Shown: positions 22,049-32,562, numbered from the stretch's first letter. The stretch: DNA of 64,000 bases from an uncultured Alphaproteobacteria bacterium (GCA_902587565.1 CACILT010000004.1:32501-96500); one strand, 5' to 3'. Made by a program: numbers and translations. The notes: generated by a model not told the origin, from the sequence alone.

Positions 22049-22407
22049 ATAGGATTTTCTAAAGGAGTAACATCAGGAGAAGAGGAAATCATCCAGCCTC
22101 TATAAATATTAGTATCTTCATTGTTTATAGTATCGTAAACATCTATTAAAACATAATCTTCAGGAATTTCAGTTGGAGGAGTACTGCCACAATAAAAAAC
22201 TTCAATGTTTAAAGTTTCCCATGATATTTTAGAAGTAACCAAAATATCTTTTGTAGAAACTTTATTTGTAGTTTTATTTAATAACTTAAAAGAAGCATAC
22301 TTTTTTTCAATAGTTTCAGCATAAAGAGTTAGGGGTAGAAGAAAAAATATTGCTACTCTAATTAGGAGTCCAAGATTTATATTCTTCTTCTTTTTTTTCT
22401 GGATCAT
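22003..22407 (-). CDS. DUF2155 family protein with signal peptide (ORF open to 22449; likely start 22407)
   Basis: Conserved alphaproteobacterial DUF2155 pattern: CGSTPPTEIPEDYVLIDVYD...YRGWMISSSPDVTPLENPIYDLWLVEC. Confidence 0.82.
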   Translation of the reverse strand: MIQKKKKKNINLGLLIRVAIFFLLPLTLYAETIEKKYASFKLLNKTTNKVSTKDILVTSKISWETLNIEVFYCGSTPPTEIPEDYVLIDVYDTINNEDTNIYRGWMISSSPDVTPLENPIYDLWLVECSNDKTS

Positions 22408-22750
22408 AATTTTTTGAAAGAGGATGAGATGATGGAAAATATGCATCACTAGTACCTGTCATATTTGGTTTATGATTTTTTTGCCATTTGTATTTATGTG
22501 AATAATCAAGTGGAGGACTGTCAATAGATTTGTGAAGCCAGGCATGCCAGTGTGGTGGAATGTTTGATGCTTCTATTTCTCCATTAAAAATAACCCATCT
22601 TTTTGCTTTAACATCTTTAAAATCTTTAGAACTACAGTAATATTTATTTCCTAAATCATCGCTACCAACAAAGTTTCCCTTAAGCCATGTATAAATTTTT
22701 GTTCCTAATGACATTAATATTTCTATAAAGATTAATGGAGTACTTTCCAA
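22358..22750 (-). CDS. NADH:ubiquinone oxidoreductase accessory subunit, NDUFA12/17.2 kDa family
   Basis: VGSDDLGNKYYCSSK, RRWV-like KRWVIFNGEIEASNIPPHWHAWLH, KPNMTGTSDAYFP. Confidence 0.9.
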   Translation of the reverse strand: MESTPLIFIEILMSLGTKIYTWLKGNFVGSDDLGNKYYCSSKDFKDVKAKRWVIFNGEIEASNIPPHWHAWLHKSIDSPPLDYSHKYKWQKNHKPNMTGTSDAYFPSSHPLSKNYDPEKKEEEYKSWTPN

Positions 22751-23766
22751 TTAATTTTTTTATTAGCATAAAAATTCTTTACCTGAATATCTTTATAACT
22801 AGATAATTCTGACATAATCCATTCTTCTCTTTCTAATTTAATTTTTTTATCATTAATTGGGTAGTTATAATGTTTTGGACCATTAATTGAGCAAAATATC
22901 TCTAACTTATCAATTGCTTTTTCTTGATCAAAAATTTCTGCATATAATTCTATTGAGCAAGGAGATGAAAATATTCCTGGCTTAGATGACATATTTGGTT
23001 TTTTTTCTTGAATCGGATGTGGCGCTGAATCTGTACCTAAAAAAAATTTAGAATTATTGTGACATGCGGCTTTTCTTAATTCTATTAGATCAGTTTCATT
23101 TTTAACAACTGGCATACAAAAATGATGGGGATTAATAGAGTCATCATGAAATACATCTTTTTTTGTTAAAAGCATATGGTGTGGTGTAATTGTTCCTGCA
23201 ATATTTTCATTTTCTTTCACATAGTTTACTCCATATGAAGTTGAAACATGTTCAAGTGTAATTTTTAAAAGGGGAAATTTTTTTCTAATAATGCTTAATT
23301 CATCATCTATAAAATATTTTTCTCGATCAAAAATATCAATATTCTCAGCAACTTTTTCACCGTGTATTAGTAGTGGGCTTTTTTCTTCTTCTAAAATCTC
23401 CAAAAATTTATAAATTTTTGAAATGTCACTCACTCCATGACTTGAATTTGTAGTGGCATTTGAAGGATAAAGTTTAGATCCAAAGAAAACTTTATTTTGA
23501 ATACCTTTTCTAAAATCATCTAAATCTAAATTTTCATTTAAATAACAAGGTATAAGTGGTTCAAAATTATTACTAGATGCTTTATTTAAAAGCTCTTTAT
23601 AAGCAAAGGCTTTATTAGTATCCGTTATGGGAATTTCTGTATTTGGCATTGCCACACATCTATTATTTATTCTTGAAGAAAAATTAGTAACCATTTCTAA
23701 CATGTCACCTTCTCTAAAATGTACATGCCAATCATCAGGCTGAATTATTTCGATATTTTTATTCAC
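22732..23766 (-). CDS. pyrC: Dihydroorotase (class II type)
   Basis: QPDDWHVHFREGDML, FGSKLYPSNATTNSSHGV, LLIHGE, LEHVST, GTDSAPHP. Confidence 0.95.
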   Translation of the reverse strand: MNKNIEIIQPDDWHVHFREGDMLEMVTNFSSRINNRCVAMPNTEIPITDTNKAFAYKELLNKASSNNFEPLIPCYLNENLDLDDFRKGIQNKVFFGSKLYPSNATTNSSHGVSDISKIYKFLEILEEEKSPLLIHGEKVAENIDIFDREKYFIDDELSIIRKKFPLLKITLEHVSTSYGVNYVKENENIAGTITPHHMLLTKKDVFHDDSINPHHFCMPVVKNETDLIELRKAACHNNSKFFLGTDSAPHPIQEKKPNMSSKPGIFSSPCSIELYAEIFDQEKAIDKLEIFCSINGPKHYNYPINDKKIKLEREEWIMSELSSYKDIQVKNFYANKKINWKVLH

Positions 23767-24682
23767 AATAATTATTTTTTTGTAATGTATGATAAATCTT
23801 TTCTAAGCTTATAGAGTCCATATAGGACTTTGTTTTATCAATTTTTATACTTTTAAAATAGTCATAGCTTTCATTTGTTCTTATAACTTGTGAATCTTGC
23901 ATAAATGGACCATAAATCATATCATTTGTTGGGCCAAATAATACTATAGACTTTAAATTTGTTGCTGAAGCCATATGTGATAAACCTGAATCATTTCCAA
24001 TAAATAATTTTGATTTCTTCATATAAGCAGCAGTTTGAGTCAAGGATGCGCCAAATAAATTAATTACCTTATTACTATCAATATTTTTTGTTATTGCATT
24101 TAAATAAATTTCTTCCTCTGACTTTGAACCTACTAAAATAAATTTAATATTTTTATTTTGAGATACAATTTTGACTAATAATGAATTATAATTTTTAACA
24201 CTCCAAATTTTTGGTTTCCAATTTCCACCTGGAAATATAACAAAATATTTATAATTATTAGATAAATCTTTTGATACTATCTCTTCTTCTTCTTTACTTG
24301 TTGCAATAAACAAATTTGAACAATTAAATCCAAAATAATCAGATAACTGCTGGACATGATTTAGATTAGATTTTTTTTTAAAAATAAATTTTTGCTTATG
24401 TTTTAAAAAATATGATAACAAGGAACTTCTAAAATCAATAATTATATCCCACTTCTTTCCATAACAATTAGAAATTATATCTAACCAATGCATGTTGTAT
24501 CTTTTTTTTGAAACAGTGATTATGTTTTCTGCAGATTTAAAGTTTTTGAAAATTGATTTAGCAGATGGACCAATAACAAAAGTAAATTTAGCTTCAGGAT
24601 ATTTATTACTAAAATATTTTATTACTCCAGTTGATAAAATTGTATCTCCAATAAGATTTGACGAAATAACAAGAATTTTCAC
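23759..24682 (-). CDS. Glycosyltransferase family 9 (heptosyltransferase-like)
   Basis: MKILVISSNLIGDTILSTGVIKYFSNKYP, FPGGNWKPKIWSVKNYNSL, FIGNDSGLSHMASA. Confidence 0.85.
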   Translation of the reverse strand: MKILVISSNLIGDTILSTGVIKYFSNKYPEAKFTFVIGPSAKSIFKNFKSAENIITVSKKRYNMHWLDIISNCYGKKWDIIIDFRSSLLSYFLKHKQKFIFKKKSNLNHVQQLSDYFGFNCSNLFIATSKEEEEIVSKDLSNNYKYFVIFPGGNWKPKIWSVKNYNSLLVKIVSQNKNIKFILVGSKSEEEIYLNAITKNIDSNKVINLFGASLTQTAAYMKKSKLFIGNDSGLSHMASATNLKSIVLFGPTNDMIYGPFMQDSQVIRTNESYDYFKSIKIDKTKSYMDSISLEKIYHTLQKNNYCE

Positions 24683-24727
24683 AGAAATATTACACTTTTA
24701 ATATATTCAATATATATTTAGATAATT

Positions 24728-25558
24728 ATGAAAGATAAATACTTTTTTCATCATTTGAACTCAAGATTTTTTGAGATTTCTGGAAAAGATAGTAAATCAT
24801 TTATTCAAAATTTAATTACTAACGACATTGAAAAATGTAACGATGGATCAATTATTTATTCATGTCTATTAACACCTCAGGGTAAATTTTTAGCAGATTT
24901 TTTTATATTCAATATAAATGAAAACTATATTTTTGAAACTAATGATAAATTTTATAGTAATTTACTGGGACGATTAAAAATTTATAAACTTCGCTCTGAT
25001 ATAGAATTTAAAGAAATTAATAATCTAGATTCTTATTCATTATTTAATATAGATTATGAAGATGATTATCATATTTATTTAAATGATCCTAGAAATATGA
25101 ATTTAGGTAAAAAACTTATAACGAACAAAAAAATTTTAATTGATAAAGAGAGATTGAAAGAAATTAATGAAATAGAATATCATGAAATTTTAATTAATCA
25201 TACAACCCCATATTCTCCATTTGATATAATAGAAAATAAATCTTTATTATTAGAAAATAATTTTGATAATTTAAATGCTATTGACTGGAATAAAGGATGT
25301 TATGTGGGTCAAGAAATTACTGCAAGGATGAAATATCGTGGATTACTCAAGAAAAAACTTTACGCTTTAAAAATAAAAAATGGTAATGTTCTAGAGGGAG
25401 ATGAATTAATAGTAGATAATAAAAAAATAGGTACAATTGTATCAAAAGCAAATTCAAATATTTTTGCAGCACTAAATATTAATTTTGTAAAAGAAATAAA
25501 AAATAAAAATCAAAATTTAGTAATTAACGATTCATTATCTTTTGATTTTTTAAACTGA
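24728..25558 (+). CDS. ygfZ: YgfZ/GcvT-like folate-binding protein (Fe-S maintenance)
   Basis: FIQNLITNDI, LTPQGKFLADFFIF, and the YgfZ signature KGCYVGQEITARMKYRG. Confidence 0.9.
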   Translation: MKDKYFFHHLNSRFFEISGKDSKSFIQNLITNDIEKCNDGSIIYSCLLTPQGKFLADFFIFNINENYIFETNDKFYSNLLGRLKIYKLRSDIEFKEINNLDSYSLFNIDYEDDYHIYLNDPRNMNLGKKLITNKKILIDKERLKEINEIEYHEILINHTTPYSPFDIIENKSLLLENNFDNLNAIDWNKGCYVGQEITARMKYRGLLKKKLYALKIKNGNVLEGDELIVDNKKIGTIVSKANSNIFAALNINFVKEIKNKNQNLVINDSLSFDFLN

Positions 25559-26698
25559 AAATTTTTTTCTATAAAAACTTACAGGAATTATTAAAATCAC
25601 AAAAATTATGAGCATTGGAACAAATATATTATTAATTCCATAGTTGTTTGCTATAAATCCTAATGAAGCTGGAGCCCCTATAAATGTTCCGTAAACTGCA
25701 ATTGAAATAATAGTTATGCCTACTCCACTATCAATCCCCTCAATTTTTCCAGCTAAACTATATGCGATAGGAACAATTGAGGATGCTCCAATACCTAATA
25801 ATGAAAAACCAATAATAGCTGCATAAATACTGCTAAAATTAGATAAAATTATTAAACTTATAATTGTCGATAAAAACAAAAAGAAAATCAAAAGAAACAC
25901 ACCAATTTTATCTCTTATCCAATCGCCACTAAATCTTCCTATAACCATAAAAATATTAAAACTTAGAGTTGCTAAGCCAATATAGAAACCATCAACTTGA
26001 ATAAAATCTCTCATATAGAGAGCTCCCCACGCATCAACACTTCCTTCTGTTAGTGCATTTGCCATTGCAATTAAAGCTAATAAAAAAATAAGTAAGGGCC
26101 AAATAAAAAATATATTTTTTTTACTAGAGTCTTGTGTTTTTGTTTCAACTTGTGACTCTAAACAAAGTACAAAATACAAGCTAAAAGGAAGAAGAATGAT
26201 GACATACAAAAGTATATTAAAAATAAAAGAATAATTCCACTCTAGTAAAAAGCTTGTAATTAAGGATCCAAATAAAACACCAAGACTCCAAAATCCATGG
26301 AACCCTGACATCATAGATTTTTTTTTCCTAACTTCTAAATTTGATGCATAAACATTGCATGCTATTTCAAATGCACCATAACTCATACCAAAAACAAATG
26401 AGAAAACCATGAAAAGCCATAACTCTTGAATGAAAGGTACTGGTAACCACAAACAACCTTCGGCAATTAAGGTGCATGTTAAAATAGATTTTGTAGAAGT
26501 TTTAAGAATAAGAGCATTTGCAAAAATCATTGCAATAATTGAGCCAATTGCAAATGATAACATTATATATCCAACACCTACATAATCAGTTTGAAGTTGA
26601 TCCTTTATGGTAGGTATCCTAATAGCCCATAAGCCTACATAACAAGCAGTTATAAAAAAAATAATTTTTATTGCATGAATATCACTAACTTTTTTCAT
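25550..26698 (-). CDS. MFS transporter
   Basis: About 12 hydrophobic segments; MFS-like GFHGFWSLGVLFGSL and GRFSGDWIRDKIG. Confidence 0.85.
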   Translation of the reverse strand: MKKVSDIHAIKIIFFITACYVGLWAIRIPTIKDQLQTDYVGVGYIMLSFAIGSIIAMIFANALILKTSTKSILTCTLIAEGCLWLPVPFIQELWLFMVFSFVFGMSYGAFEIACNVYASNLEVRKKKSMMSGFHGFWSLGVLFGSLITSFLLEWNYSFIFNILLYVIILLPFSLYFVLCLESQVETKTQDSSKKNIFFIWPLLIFLLALIAMANALTEGSVDAWGALYMRDFIQVDGFYIGLATLSFNIFMVIGRFSGDWIRDKIGVFLLIFFLFLSTIISLIILSNFSSIYAAIIGFSLLGIGASSIVPIAYSLAGKIEGIDSGVGITIISIAVYGTFIGAPASLGFIANNYGINNIFVPMLIIFVILIIPVSFYRKKFSV

Positions 26699-26707
26699 AT
26701 AATTTTA

Positions 26708-28069
26708 TTAATTGAAATATTTTTTGTAATATTCAGATAAATTTTCGATAGAAACTCTTTCCTGTTTCATACTATCTCTATCCCTAACAGTAACACTTTT
26801 ATCTTCTAGAGTTTCAAAATCTACAGTTAAACAAATTGGTGTTCCTATTTCATCATGCCGTCTATAATTCTTACCTATGTTTCCTGAATTTTCTAGAACA
26901 ACTCTACCTAATCCCAATTTCTGCAGATTAGATTTTATTTCTTTAGATAAATTAACTAATTCTTCATTATTTTTTTTGAGAGGAATAACTGCAGCTTTAA
27001 TAGGTGAAAGGTGAGGTTTTAGAGATAAAAGAATTCTTTTATTATCGTTATCTACATTTTCTTCACGATAAGCTTCATTTAATAAAGCCAGAACTCCTCT
27101 ATCAACACCAGCTGATGGCTCAATTACGTAAGGAATATACCATTTTTTTTCTTCTAAATCTTGAACAGCTAGTTTTGTTGTTGAAGAAGAGTTTTTCATA
27201 ACTTGTGATGTAATTTGAAAATCGTTTTGATTTTTGGTGTGAGAACCTAAGTCAAAATCTGTTCTATTGGCTACCCCTTCTAGCTCCTCTTCCCCATGGG
27301 GAAAAACGTAATTGATATCAACAGTTCTTTTAGAGTAATGTGCTAGTTCATCTTTTTCTACTTCAATTTTTTTTAAATTTTCTTTTTTTATTCCTTGATT
27401 AACCCACCATTCTATTCTCTTATTTATCCAGTATTCATGCCATTCATCATCAGTACCTGGTTTAACAAAAAACTCTAATTCCATTTGTTCAAACTCTCTA
27501 ACTCTAAAGATAAAATTACGAGGTGTTATTTCATTTCTAAATGCTTTTCCCATTTGTGCGATACCAAAAGGAATAGTTCTAGAAGTTGAGTCTAATATAT
27601 TTTTAAAATTAGTAAAAATTTGCTGACACGTTTCTGGTCTTAAATATGCGAATGACGAACCATCATCTACTGGTCCAATTGCAGTTTTAAACATTAAATT
27701 AAAAGGTCTTGGCTCAGTAAGATCTTCTGATTTACAATTTGGGCATTTATTATTTTCTAATAATTGATCTGCTCTCCACCTTGATTTACATGCGCGACAA
27801 TCAACCAAAGGATCGGTAAATGTATCCTCATGGCCTGAATGTTTTAAAACTACTGGAGAACTTAAAATTGAAGCATCCAGACCTTCGGTATCATCTCGTT
27901 CATATACCATTGATTTCCACCAAGCTTGTTTAAGATTATTTTTGAACTCAACTCCCATTGGTCCATAATCATATAAACCTTTGATACCGCCATAGATGTC
28001 ATTTGATTGAAATAAAAAACCTCTTCTTTTGCAAAGAGAAACTAACTCTTCCATTGTTTTTGCAGTCAT
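26708..28069 (-). CDS. glyS: Glycyl-tRNA synthetase, single-chain homodimeric type
   Basis: [74 protein letters not shown]. Confidence 0.95.
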   Translation of the reverse strand: MTAKTMEELVSLCKRRGFLFQSNDIYGGIKGLYDYGPMGVEFKNNLKQAWWKSMVYERDDTEGLDASILSSPVVLKHSGHEDTFTDPLVDCRACKSRWRADQLLENNKCPNCKSEDLTEPRPFNLMFKTAIGPVDDGSSFAYLRPETCQQIFTNFKNILDSTSRTIPFGIAQMGKAFRNEITPRNFIFRVREFEQMELEFFVKPGTDDEWHEYWINKRIEWWVNQGIKKENLKKIEVEKDELAHYSKRTVDINYVFPHGEEELEGVANRTDFDLGSHTKNQNDFQITSQVMKNSSSTTKLAVQDLEEKKWYIPYVIEPSAGVDRGVLALLNEAYREENVDNDNKRILLSLKPHLSPIKAAVIPLKKNNEELVNLSKEIKSNLQKLGLGRVVLENSGNIGKNYRRHDEIGTPICLTVDFETLEDKSVTVRDRDSMKQERVSIENLSEYYKKYFN

Positions 28070-28076
28070 ATAACTC

Positions 28077-28238
28077 TTAATCTTTTGGTTTATATTCTTT
28101 CGTTCTTGGATCTTTCTCTAAATCGATTACTGAGTCATTATTTACTTTATTATTAGTGAATTTGTCTTGTTTTTTTTTCTTAAACTTTAAAAATAATAAA
28201 ATAGAGGCTAGAATTACAAATAAAACTAGAAATTTCAT
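28077..28238 (-). CDS. Small single-TM protein (53 aa), overlapping the sppA stop; not in the supplied ORF track
   Basis: ATG at 28238 overlaps the TAA of sppA (28238-28240). Translation [53 protein letters not shown]. Confidence 0.65.
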   Translation of the reverse strand: MKFLVLFVILASILLFLKFKKKKQDKFTNNKVNNDSVIDLEKDPRTKEYKPKD

Positions 28239-29068
28239 TACAAACCAAACCTAGAAAACATAATTCGTTCTTCAATTTTATATAAAATTTCATCAGAATT
28301 AAATATTGAGGAAGAAAACCTACGTTGTAAAAATGATTTTTTTTGACTGATCATTTTAATTTTTATTTTTTTTCCAAATTTATCTTCTAAAATTGGTTTT
28401 AATGCACCAATACCATCAGCTAAACCTAAATCGATAGCTTTGTTACCAACCCAAAATAAACCAGAAAAGATATCGTCTAATTTATTCTGATCAAGCTTTA
28501 AGCCTCTTCTATCTTTTACATAATTAATAAAATTATCATGAATTTGTTCTTGAATATTTTTTAATCTATCAATGTCTTCCTGTTTTTCTTCTTTGAAAGG
28601 ATCAAGAAAGCTTTTACTTTTTCCAGATGTATAAACTCTTCTTTCAATTCCAACTTTTTTTAAAAGATCGACAAAACCAAAACCTGGTGAAATAACACCA
28701 ATTGATCCAATAACAGAGTTTTGATCAATATATATCTCATCAGCTGCACATGCTAACCAATAACCACCAGAAGCTGCAACGTCTTCAACGAATGCTAAAA
28801 CTTTTTTATTTTTTTCCTTTGCTAAATCTATGATCCTTTTTGCAATTAAAGAGGATTGTGTCGGAGAACCTCCAGGTGAATTAATGATCAAACATACAAC
28901 AGGAGATTTTTTATCAGCAAATAATTTATCAATTAGTTTTTCTAAATTATTTAGTGATAAACCAGAGCCTGTTAAGCCTGACTGTGATGATATAATGCCA
29001 GATAAACGTAAAACAGGTATTGTAGTACTCTTCGAAAATAACCTTTTAAACATAATATCTAATAACAA
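28238..29068 (-). CDS. sppA: S49 family signal peptide peptidase (SppA/SohB-like)
   Basis: INSPGGSPTQSSLIAKRI, VEDVAASGGYWLACAADEIY, GSIGVI. Confidence 0.92.
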   Translation of the reverse strand: MLLDIMFKRLFSKSTTIPVLRLSGIISSQSGLTGSGLSLNNLEKLIDKLFADKKSPVVCLIINSPGGSPTQSSLIAKRIIDLAKEKNKKVLAFVEDVAASGGYWLACAADEIYIDQNSVIGSIGVISPGFGFVDLLKKVGIERRVYTSGKSKSFLDPFKEEKQEDIDRLKNIQEQIHDNFINYVKDRRGLKLDQNKLDDIFSGLFWVGNKAIDLGLADGIGALKPILEDKFGKKIKIKMISQKKSFLQRRFSSSIFNSDEILYKIEERIMFSRFGL

Positions 29069-29182
29069 ATGTTAATCTTTTCTTAAAGCGTTATGTAGCA
29101 TTTGTTTGTAATTTTAGTAATTTGAGTTTAAGTGCGTCAATTAAGTTAATGAATTCACATAATATTCTAATAGTTAAACAAT

Positions 29183-30220
29183 ATGGATAATGTTCTTCCG
29201 CTCAGAAAAAAAGATTTTTCATTTGAAGATGAAATTAAAGAATTAACAGATCTATGTAAAGAAGATCTGGTATCTGTAAATACCATTATTCTTGATAAAT
29301 TAGATAGCAATGTACCTTTGGTTCATGAAGTTGGAAAATACCTTATCTTATCAGGAGGAAAACGATTACGACCTCTTTTAACTGTTTCAAGTTTTCATAT
29401 GACAAGAAATGGAACTAGTGAAATTAAAAATAAAATGAATCACATCGGTTTATCTGCAGCAGTAGAATTTATTCATACAGCAACACTATTACATGATGAT
29501 GTAATAGATGAAAGTAAACAAAGAAGAGGAAAACCTACAGCAAATGAGAAATGGAAAAATAAAACAAGTGTATTAGTTGGTGATTTTTTATTTAGTAGAG
29601 CTTTTCAACTTATGACAAAATATGGAAATACTGCAACGTTAAAAATATTAGCTGATACAAGTGTTGTAATTTCTGAAGGAGAAGTTTTAGAACTTGCTAA
29701 TGATAAAAATTTAGAAATAAACGAAAATATTTATTTTGAAGTTGTAAATGCAAAGACCGCTTCTTTATTTAGTGCAGCATGTCAAGTTGGATCAATTAGT
29801 GGTCTTGGAACAGAAGCCGAGGTTAACGCATTGAAATCATTTGGAACAAACTTTGGCATGACTTTTCAACTAATTGACGATGCTATTGATTATTCTTCAA
29901 ACAAAAAAATATTAGGAAAAAATACTGGAGATGATTTTAAAGAAGGTAAAATTACTCTTCCAATAATATTAGCCTACGGTAGATCAAATGATAAAGAAAA
30001 AAAGTTTTGGGAAAGAACAATATCTGATCTTAATCAAAATGATGGTGATTTTGAAATGGCATTAGAAATAATTAATAAATATCAATGCATTGAAGATACT
30101 CTTACAAGAGCAAATCACTTTTCAAATGTAGCTGTAGACTCAGTTGATATATTTAAGGATAATATTTACAAAGAAAAATTAGTTTCTCTTGTTACAAAGA
30201 GCGTTTCAAGAATTTATTAA
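29183..30220 (+). CDS. ispB: Polyprenyl synthetase (octaprenyl-diphosphate synthase-like)
   Basis: GGKRLRPLL, LLHDDVIDESKQRRGKPTAN, FQLIDDAIDY. Confidence 0.93.
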   Translation: MDNVLPLRKKDFSFEDEIKELTDLCKEDLVSVNTIILDKLDSNVPLVHEVGKYLILSGGKRLRPLLTVSSFHMTRNGTSEIKNKMNHIGLSAAVEFIHTATLLHDDVIDESKQRRGKPTANEKWKNKTSVLVGDFLFSRAFQLMTKYGNTATLKILADTSVVISEGEVLELANDKNLEINENIYFEVVNAKTASLFSAACQVGSISGLGTEAEVNALKSFGTNFGMTFQLIDDAIDYSSNKKILGKNTGDDFKEGKITLPIILAYGRSNDKEKKFWERTISDLNQNDGDFEMALEIINKYQCIEDTLTRANHFSNVAVDSVDIFKDNIYKEKLVSLVTKSVSRIY

Positions 30221-30604
30221 TTAATATTCCTCATAAGATTTTACCTCAACTAATTCAGAGCCAAAGGCTTTATTAATATCATTCTTTACTTTTGCTCTTT
30301 CATCATTTGTAAAATAGACACTTCTAGCTAGATCAATAAATGTTTGATCAAATAATTTTTTTCTTTCGCACTCTCTAATATCATCTTCTATATTCCACAA
30401 TTTAGAGTTTATATTTACAAGCTTTACAAGAAAGTCGTTTATTTCTTCTTCAGAAATATATTTCTTTAATGTTTTCTGAAGAAATTCAAATTCTTTATTT
30501 ACATGCTCAAGTTTAATTGAATCAGAGATATTTTTCTGTTTAATCAATAAAATAGATATTTTATCTACTAATTCGCCTAAGGAAATTGGAGTCTTAATTA
30601 ACAT
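30221..30604 (-). CDS. DUF6165 family protein
   Basis: IKTPISLGELVDKISILLIKQKNI...LWNIEDDIRECE...ARSVYFTNDERAKVKNDIN. Confidence 0.7.
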   Translation of the reverse strand: MLIKTPISLGELVDKISILLIKQKNISDSIKLEHVNKEFEFLQKTLKKYISEEEINDFLVKLVNINSKLWNIEDDIRECERKKLFDQTFIDLARSVYFTNDERAKVKNDINKAFGSELVEVKSYEEY

Positions 30605-30948
30605 TAAATTATATTATAATCGTTATCATATCTTTTAATATCATTTTCATCGAGAATTTCTCCGTACCACATTTCTATAATTATCAAATCTTTTGAACCT
30701 TTATTAGCAATTTTATGAAGAGAGCCTTTTGGAATAAAAATATTTTCATTTTCTACAAGATTTAAAGTTTTTTTATCCAAAGTAACCTCAACTTCACCTT
30801 CTGCAACGATCCAATGCTCTGAACGATGTTCATGATTTTGTAAAGATAACATTCCTCCTGGTTTAACAAAAAGTTTTTTAACAAGAAATCTTTTACCAGA
30901 TTTTAAAATCTCATAGTATCCCCAAGGTTTTTGAACAATAGAATTCAT
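30604..30948 (-). CDS. Cupin, mannose-6-phosphate isomerase type II-like
   Basis: KPWGYYEILKSGKRFLVKKLFVKPGGMLSLQNHEHRSEHWIVAEGEVEVTL. Confidence 0.88.
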   Translation of the reverse strand: MNSIVQKPWGYYEILKSGKRFLVKKLFVKPGGMLSLQNHEHRSEHWIVAEGEVEVTLDKKTLNLVENENIFIPKGSLHKIANKGSKDLIIIEMWYGEILDENDIKRYDNDYNII

Positions 30949-30985
30949 TATGAATGTTTGTTTATATATTATATATCTATTTTAA

Positions 30986-31633
30986 ATGATAAAAATTTCA
31001 CCATCTATATTATCAGCAGATATACTCAAATTAGAGGAAGAAGTTAAACTTTTAGACAAGAATGGGGCTGATTATATTCATATAGACATCATGGATGGTC
31101 ACTATGTCCCCAATATTACTTTTGGACCAAATATAGTAAAATCGTTAAGAAAAGTTACTTCTAAAATTTTAGATGTGCATCTTATGATTAAGCCAGTAAA
31201 GCAATATATTAATGAATTTGTAGAAGCTGGTTCAGATATCATTACTTTTCATCCTGAGGCAGATGATAACCCAGAAGAAATTATTAAAATGATAAGTGAC
31301 GCTAAAGTCAAAGCAGGAATTGCCATTCACCCTGAAATAAATATTGGGGATATCGAACATTTATTTAGTAAAGTGCAACAAATAATAGTTATGACAGTCA
31401 TACCTGGTTTTGGAGGTCAAAAATTTATGCATGATCAGGTCCAAAAAATTAAAGATTTAGATGAAATTAGAAAAAATAATAATTATAATTACGATATATC
31501 AGTAGATGGTGGAGTAAACAAAGAAAATGCTAAAATATGTAAAGATAATGGAGCTAATGTAGTGGCAGTTGGATCCTATTTATTATCTCAAAATCAAAAT
31601 AGCTATAGTGAAATTATAGATTCATTAAGATAA
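30986..31633 (+). CDS. rpe: Ribulose-phosphate 3-epimerase
   Basis: SPSILSADILKLEEEV, HIDIMDGHYVPNITFGP, DVHLMI, VIPGFGGQKF, VDGGVN. Confidence 0.97.
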   Translation: MIKISPSILSADILKLEEEVKLLDKNGADYIHIDIMDGHYVPNITFGPNIVKSLRKVTSKILDVHLMIKPVKQYINEFVEAGSDIITFHPEADDNPEEIIKMISDAKVKAGIAIHPEINIGDIEHLFSKVQQIIVMTVIPGFGGQKFMHDQVQKIKDLDEIRKNNNYNYDISVDGGVNKENAKICKDNGANVVAVGSYLLSQNQNSYSEIIDSLR

Positions 31634-32520
31634 TGGATTGGGATAAATTAAAATCATTTTATGAAATCGCAATTTCAAGAAGTATTTCTAAAGCAAGTGC
31701 AAAATTAAATATAAGTCAATCAGCATTAAGTCGACAAATACAAGACCTGGAATATGATTTAAAAACACCTTTGTTTATAAGACATCAAAAAGGTGTAAGA
31801 TTAACGGAACAAGGTGAAAATCTATTTAACACAGTTAACGAAATCAATTTCTCCATATCAGACTTTGAAAAAAAATTACTTGATAAAAAAACTAAACCAG
31901 TTGGAAAATTGACAGTAAGTACTACAGTAGGTTTTGGCTCAACTTGGTTAACACCAAGAATAAACAAATTTGCTGATCAGTATCCTGAAATAGATGTTAA
32001 TCTTATAATGAGTGATGAAGAAGTAGATTTGGCTGCAAGAGTTGCAGATGTTGCAGTTAGAGTTAAAAAACCAACACAAGCAAATTTAATATTTAAAAAA
32101 TTTGTAAATTTCCATAATCATATTTATGGATCATCAGATTATCTACAAAATAGTGGTATACCAAGGAATGTAAATGATCTTGATAGACATGATTTAATTT
32201 GTTTTGGAGCGGGTCTTCCATCACCTATTTCTAATATAGACTGGATATTAAAAATTGGAAAAGAAGGTGTTAAAAGAAGACCTAAATTTAGAGTAAATAG
32301 TATTTATGCAATGTCGCTTGCTGTTGAAAAAGGTGGTGGTTTAGCATCTTTGCCCGATTATATGGTTTCAGATAAACCTCAACTTGTACGTGTTCTACCA
32401 AACTTAGAAGGGCCGTCATATCAAACATACTTTGTTTATTCAGAGTCTTTTAAAAATGATAGAAGACTTGAAGTTTTTAGAGATTTTTTATTTAATGAAG
32501 CTAAAGATTGGCATTATTAG
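31633..32520 (+). CDS. LysR-family transcriptional regulator
   Basis: N-terminal HTH FYEIAISRSISKASAKLNISQSALSRQIQDLEYDLKTPLFIR; LysR substrate-binding domain. Confidence 0.93.
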   Translation: MDWDKLKSFYEIAISRSISKASAKLNISQSALSRQIQDLEYDLKTPLFIRHQKGVRLTEQGENLFNTVNEINFSISDFEKKLLDKKTKPVGKLTVSTTVGFGSTWLTPRINKFADQYPEIDVNLIMSDEEVDLAARVADVAVRVKKPTQANLIFKKFVNFHNHIYGSSDYLQNSGIPRNVNDLDRHDLICFGAGLPSPISNIDWILKIGKEGVKRRPKFRVNSIYAMSLAVEKGGGLASLPDYMVSDKPQLVRVLPNLEGPSYQTYFVYSESFKNDRRLEVFRDFLFNEAKDWHY

Positions 32521-32562
32521 TCTTTGACTTAATTTATTATTTTTGTATACCGTATTTACAAT

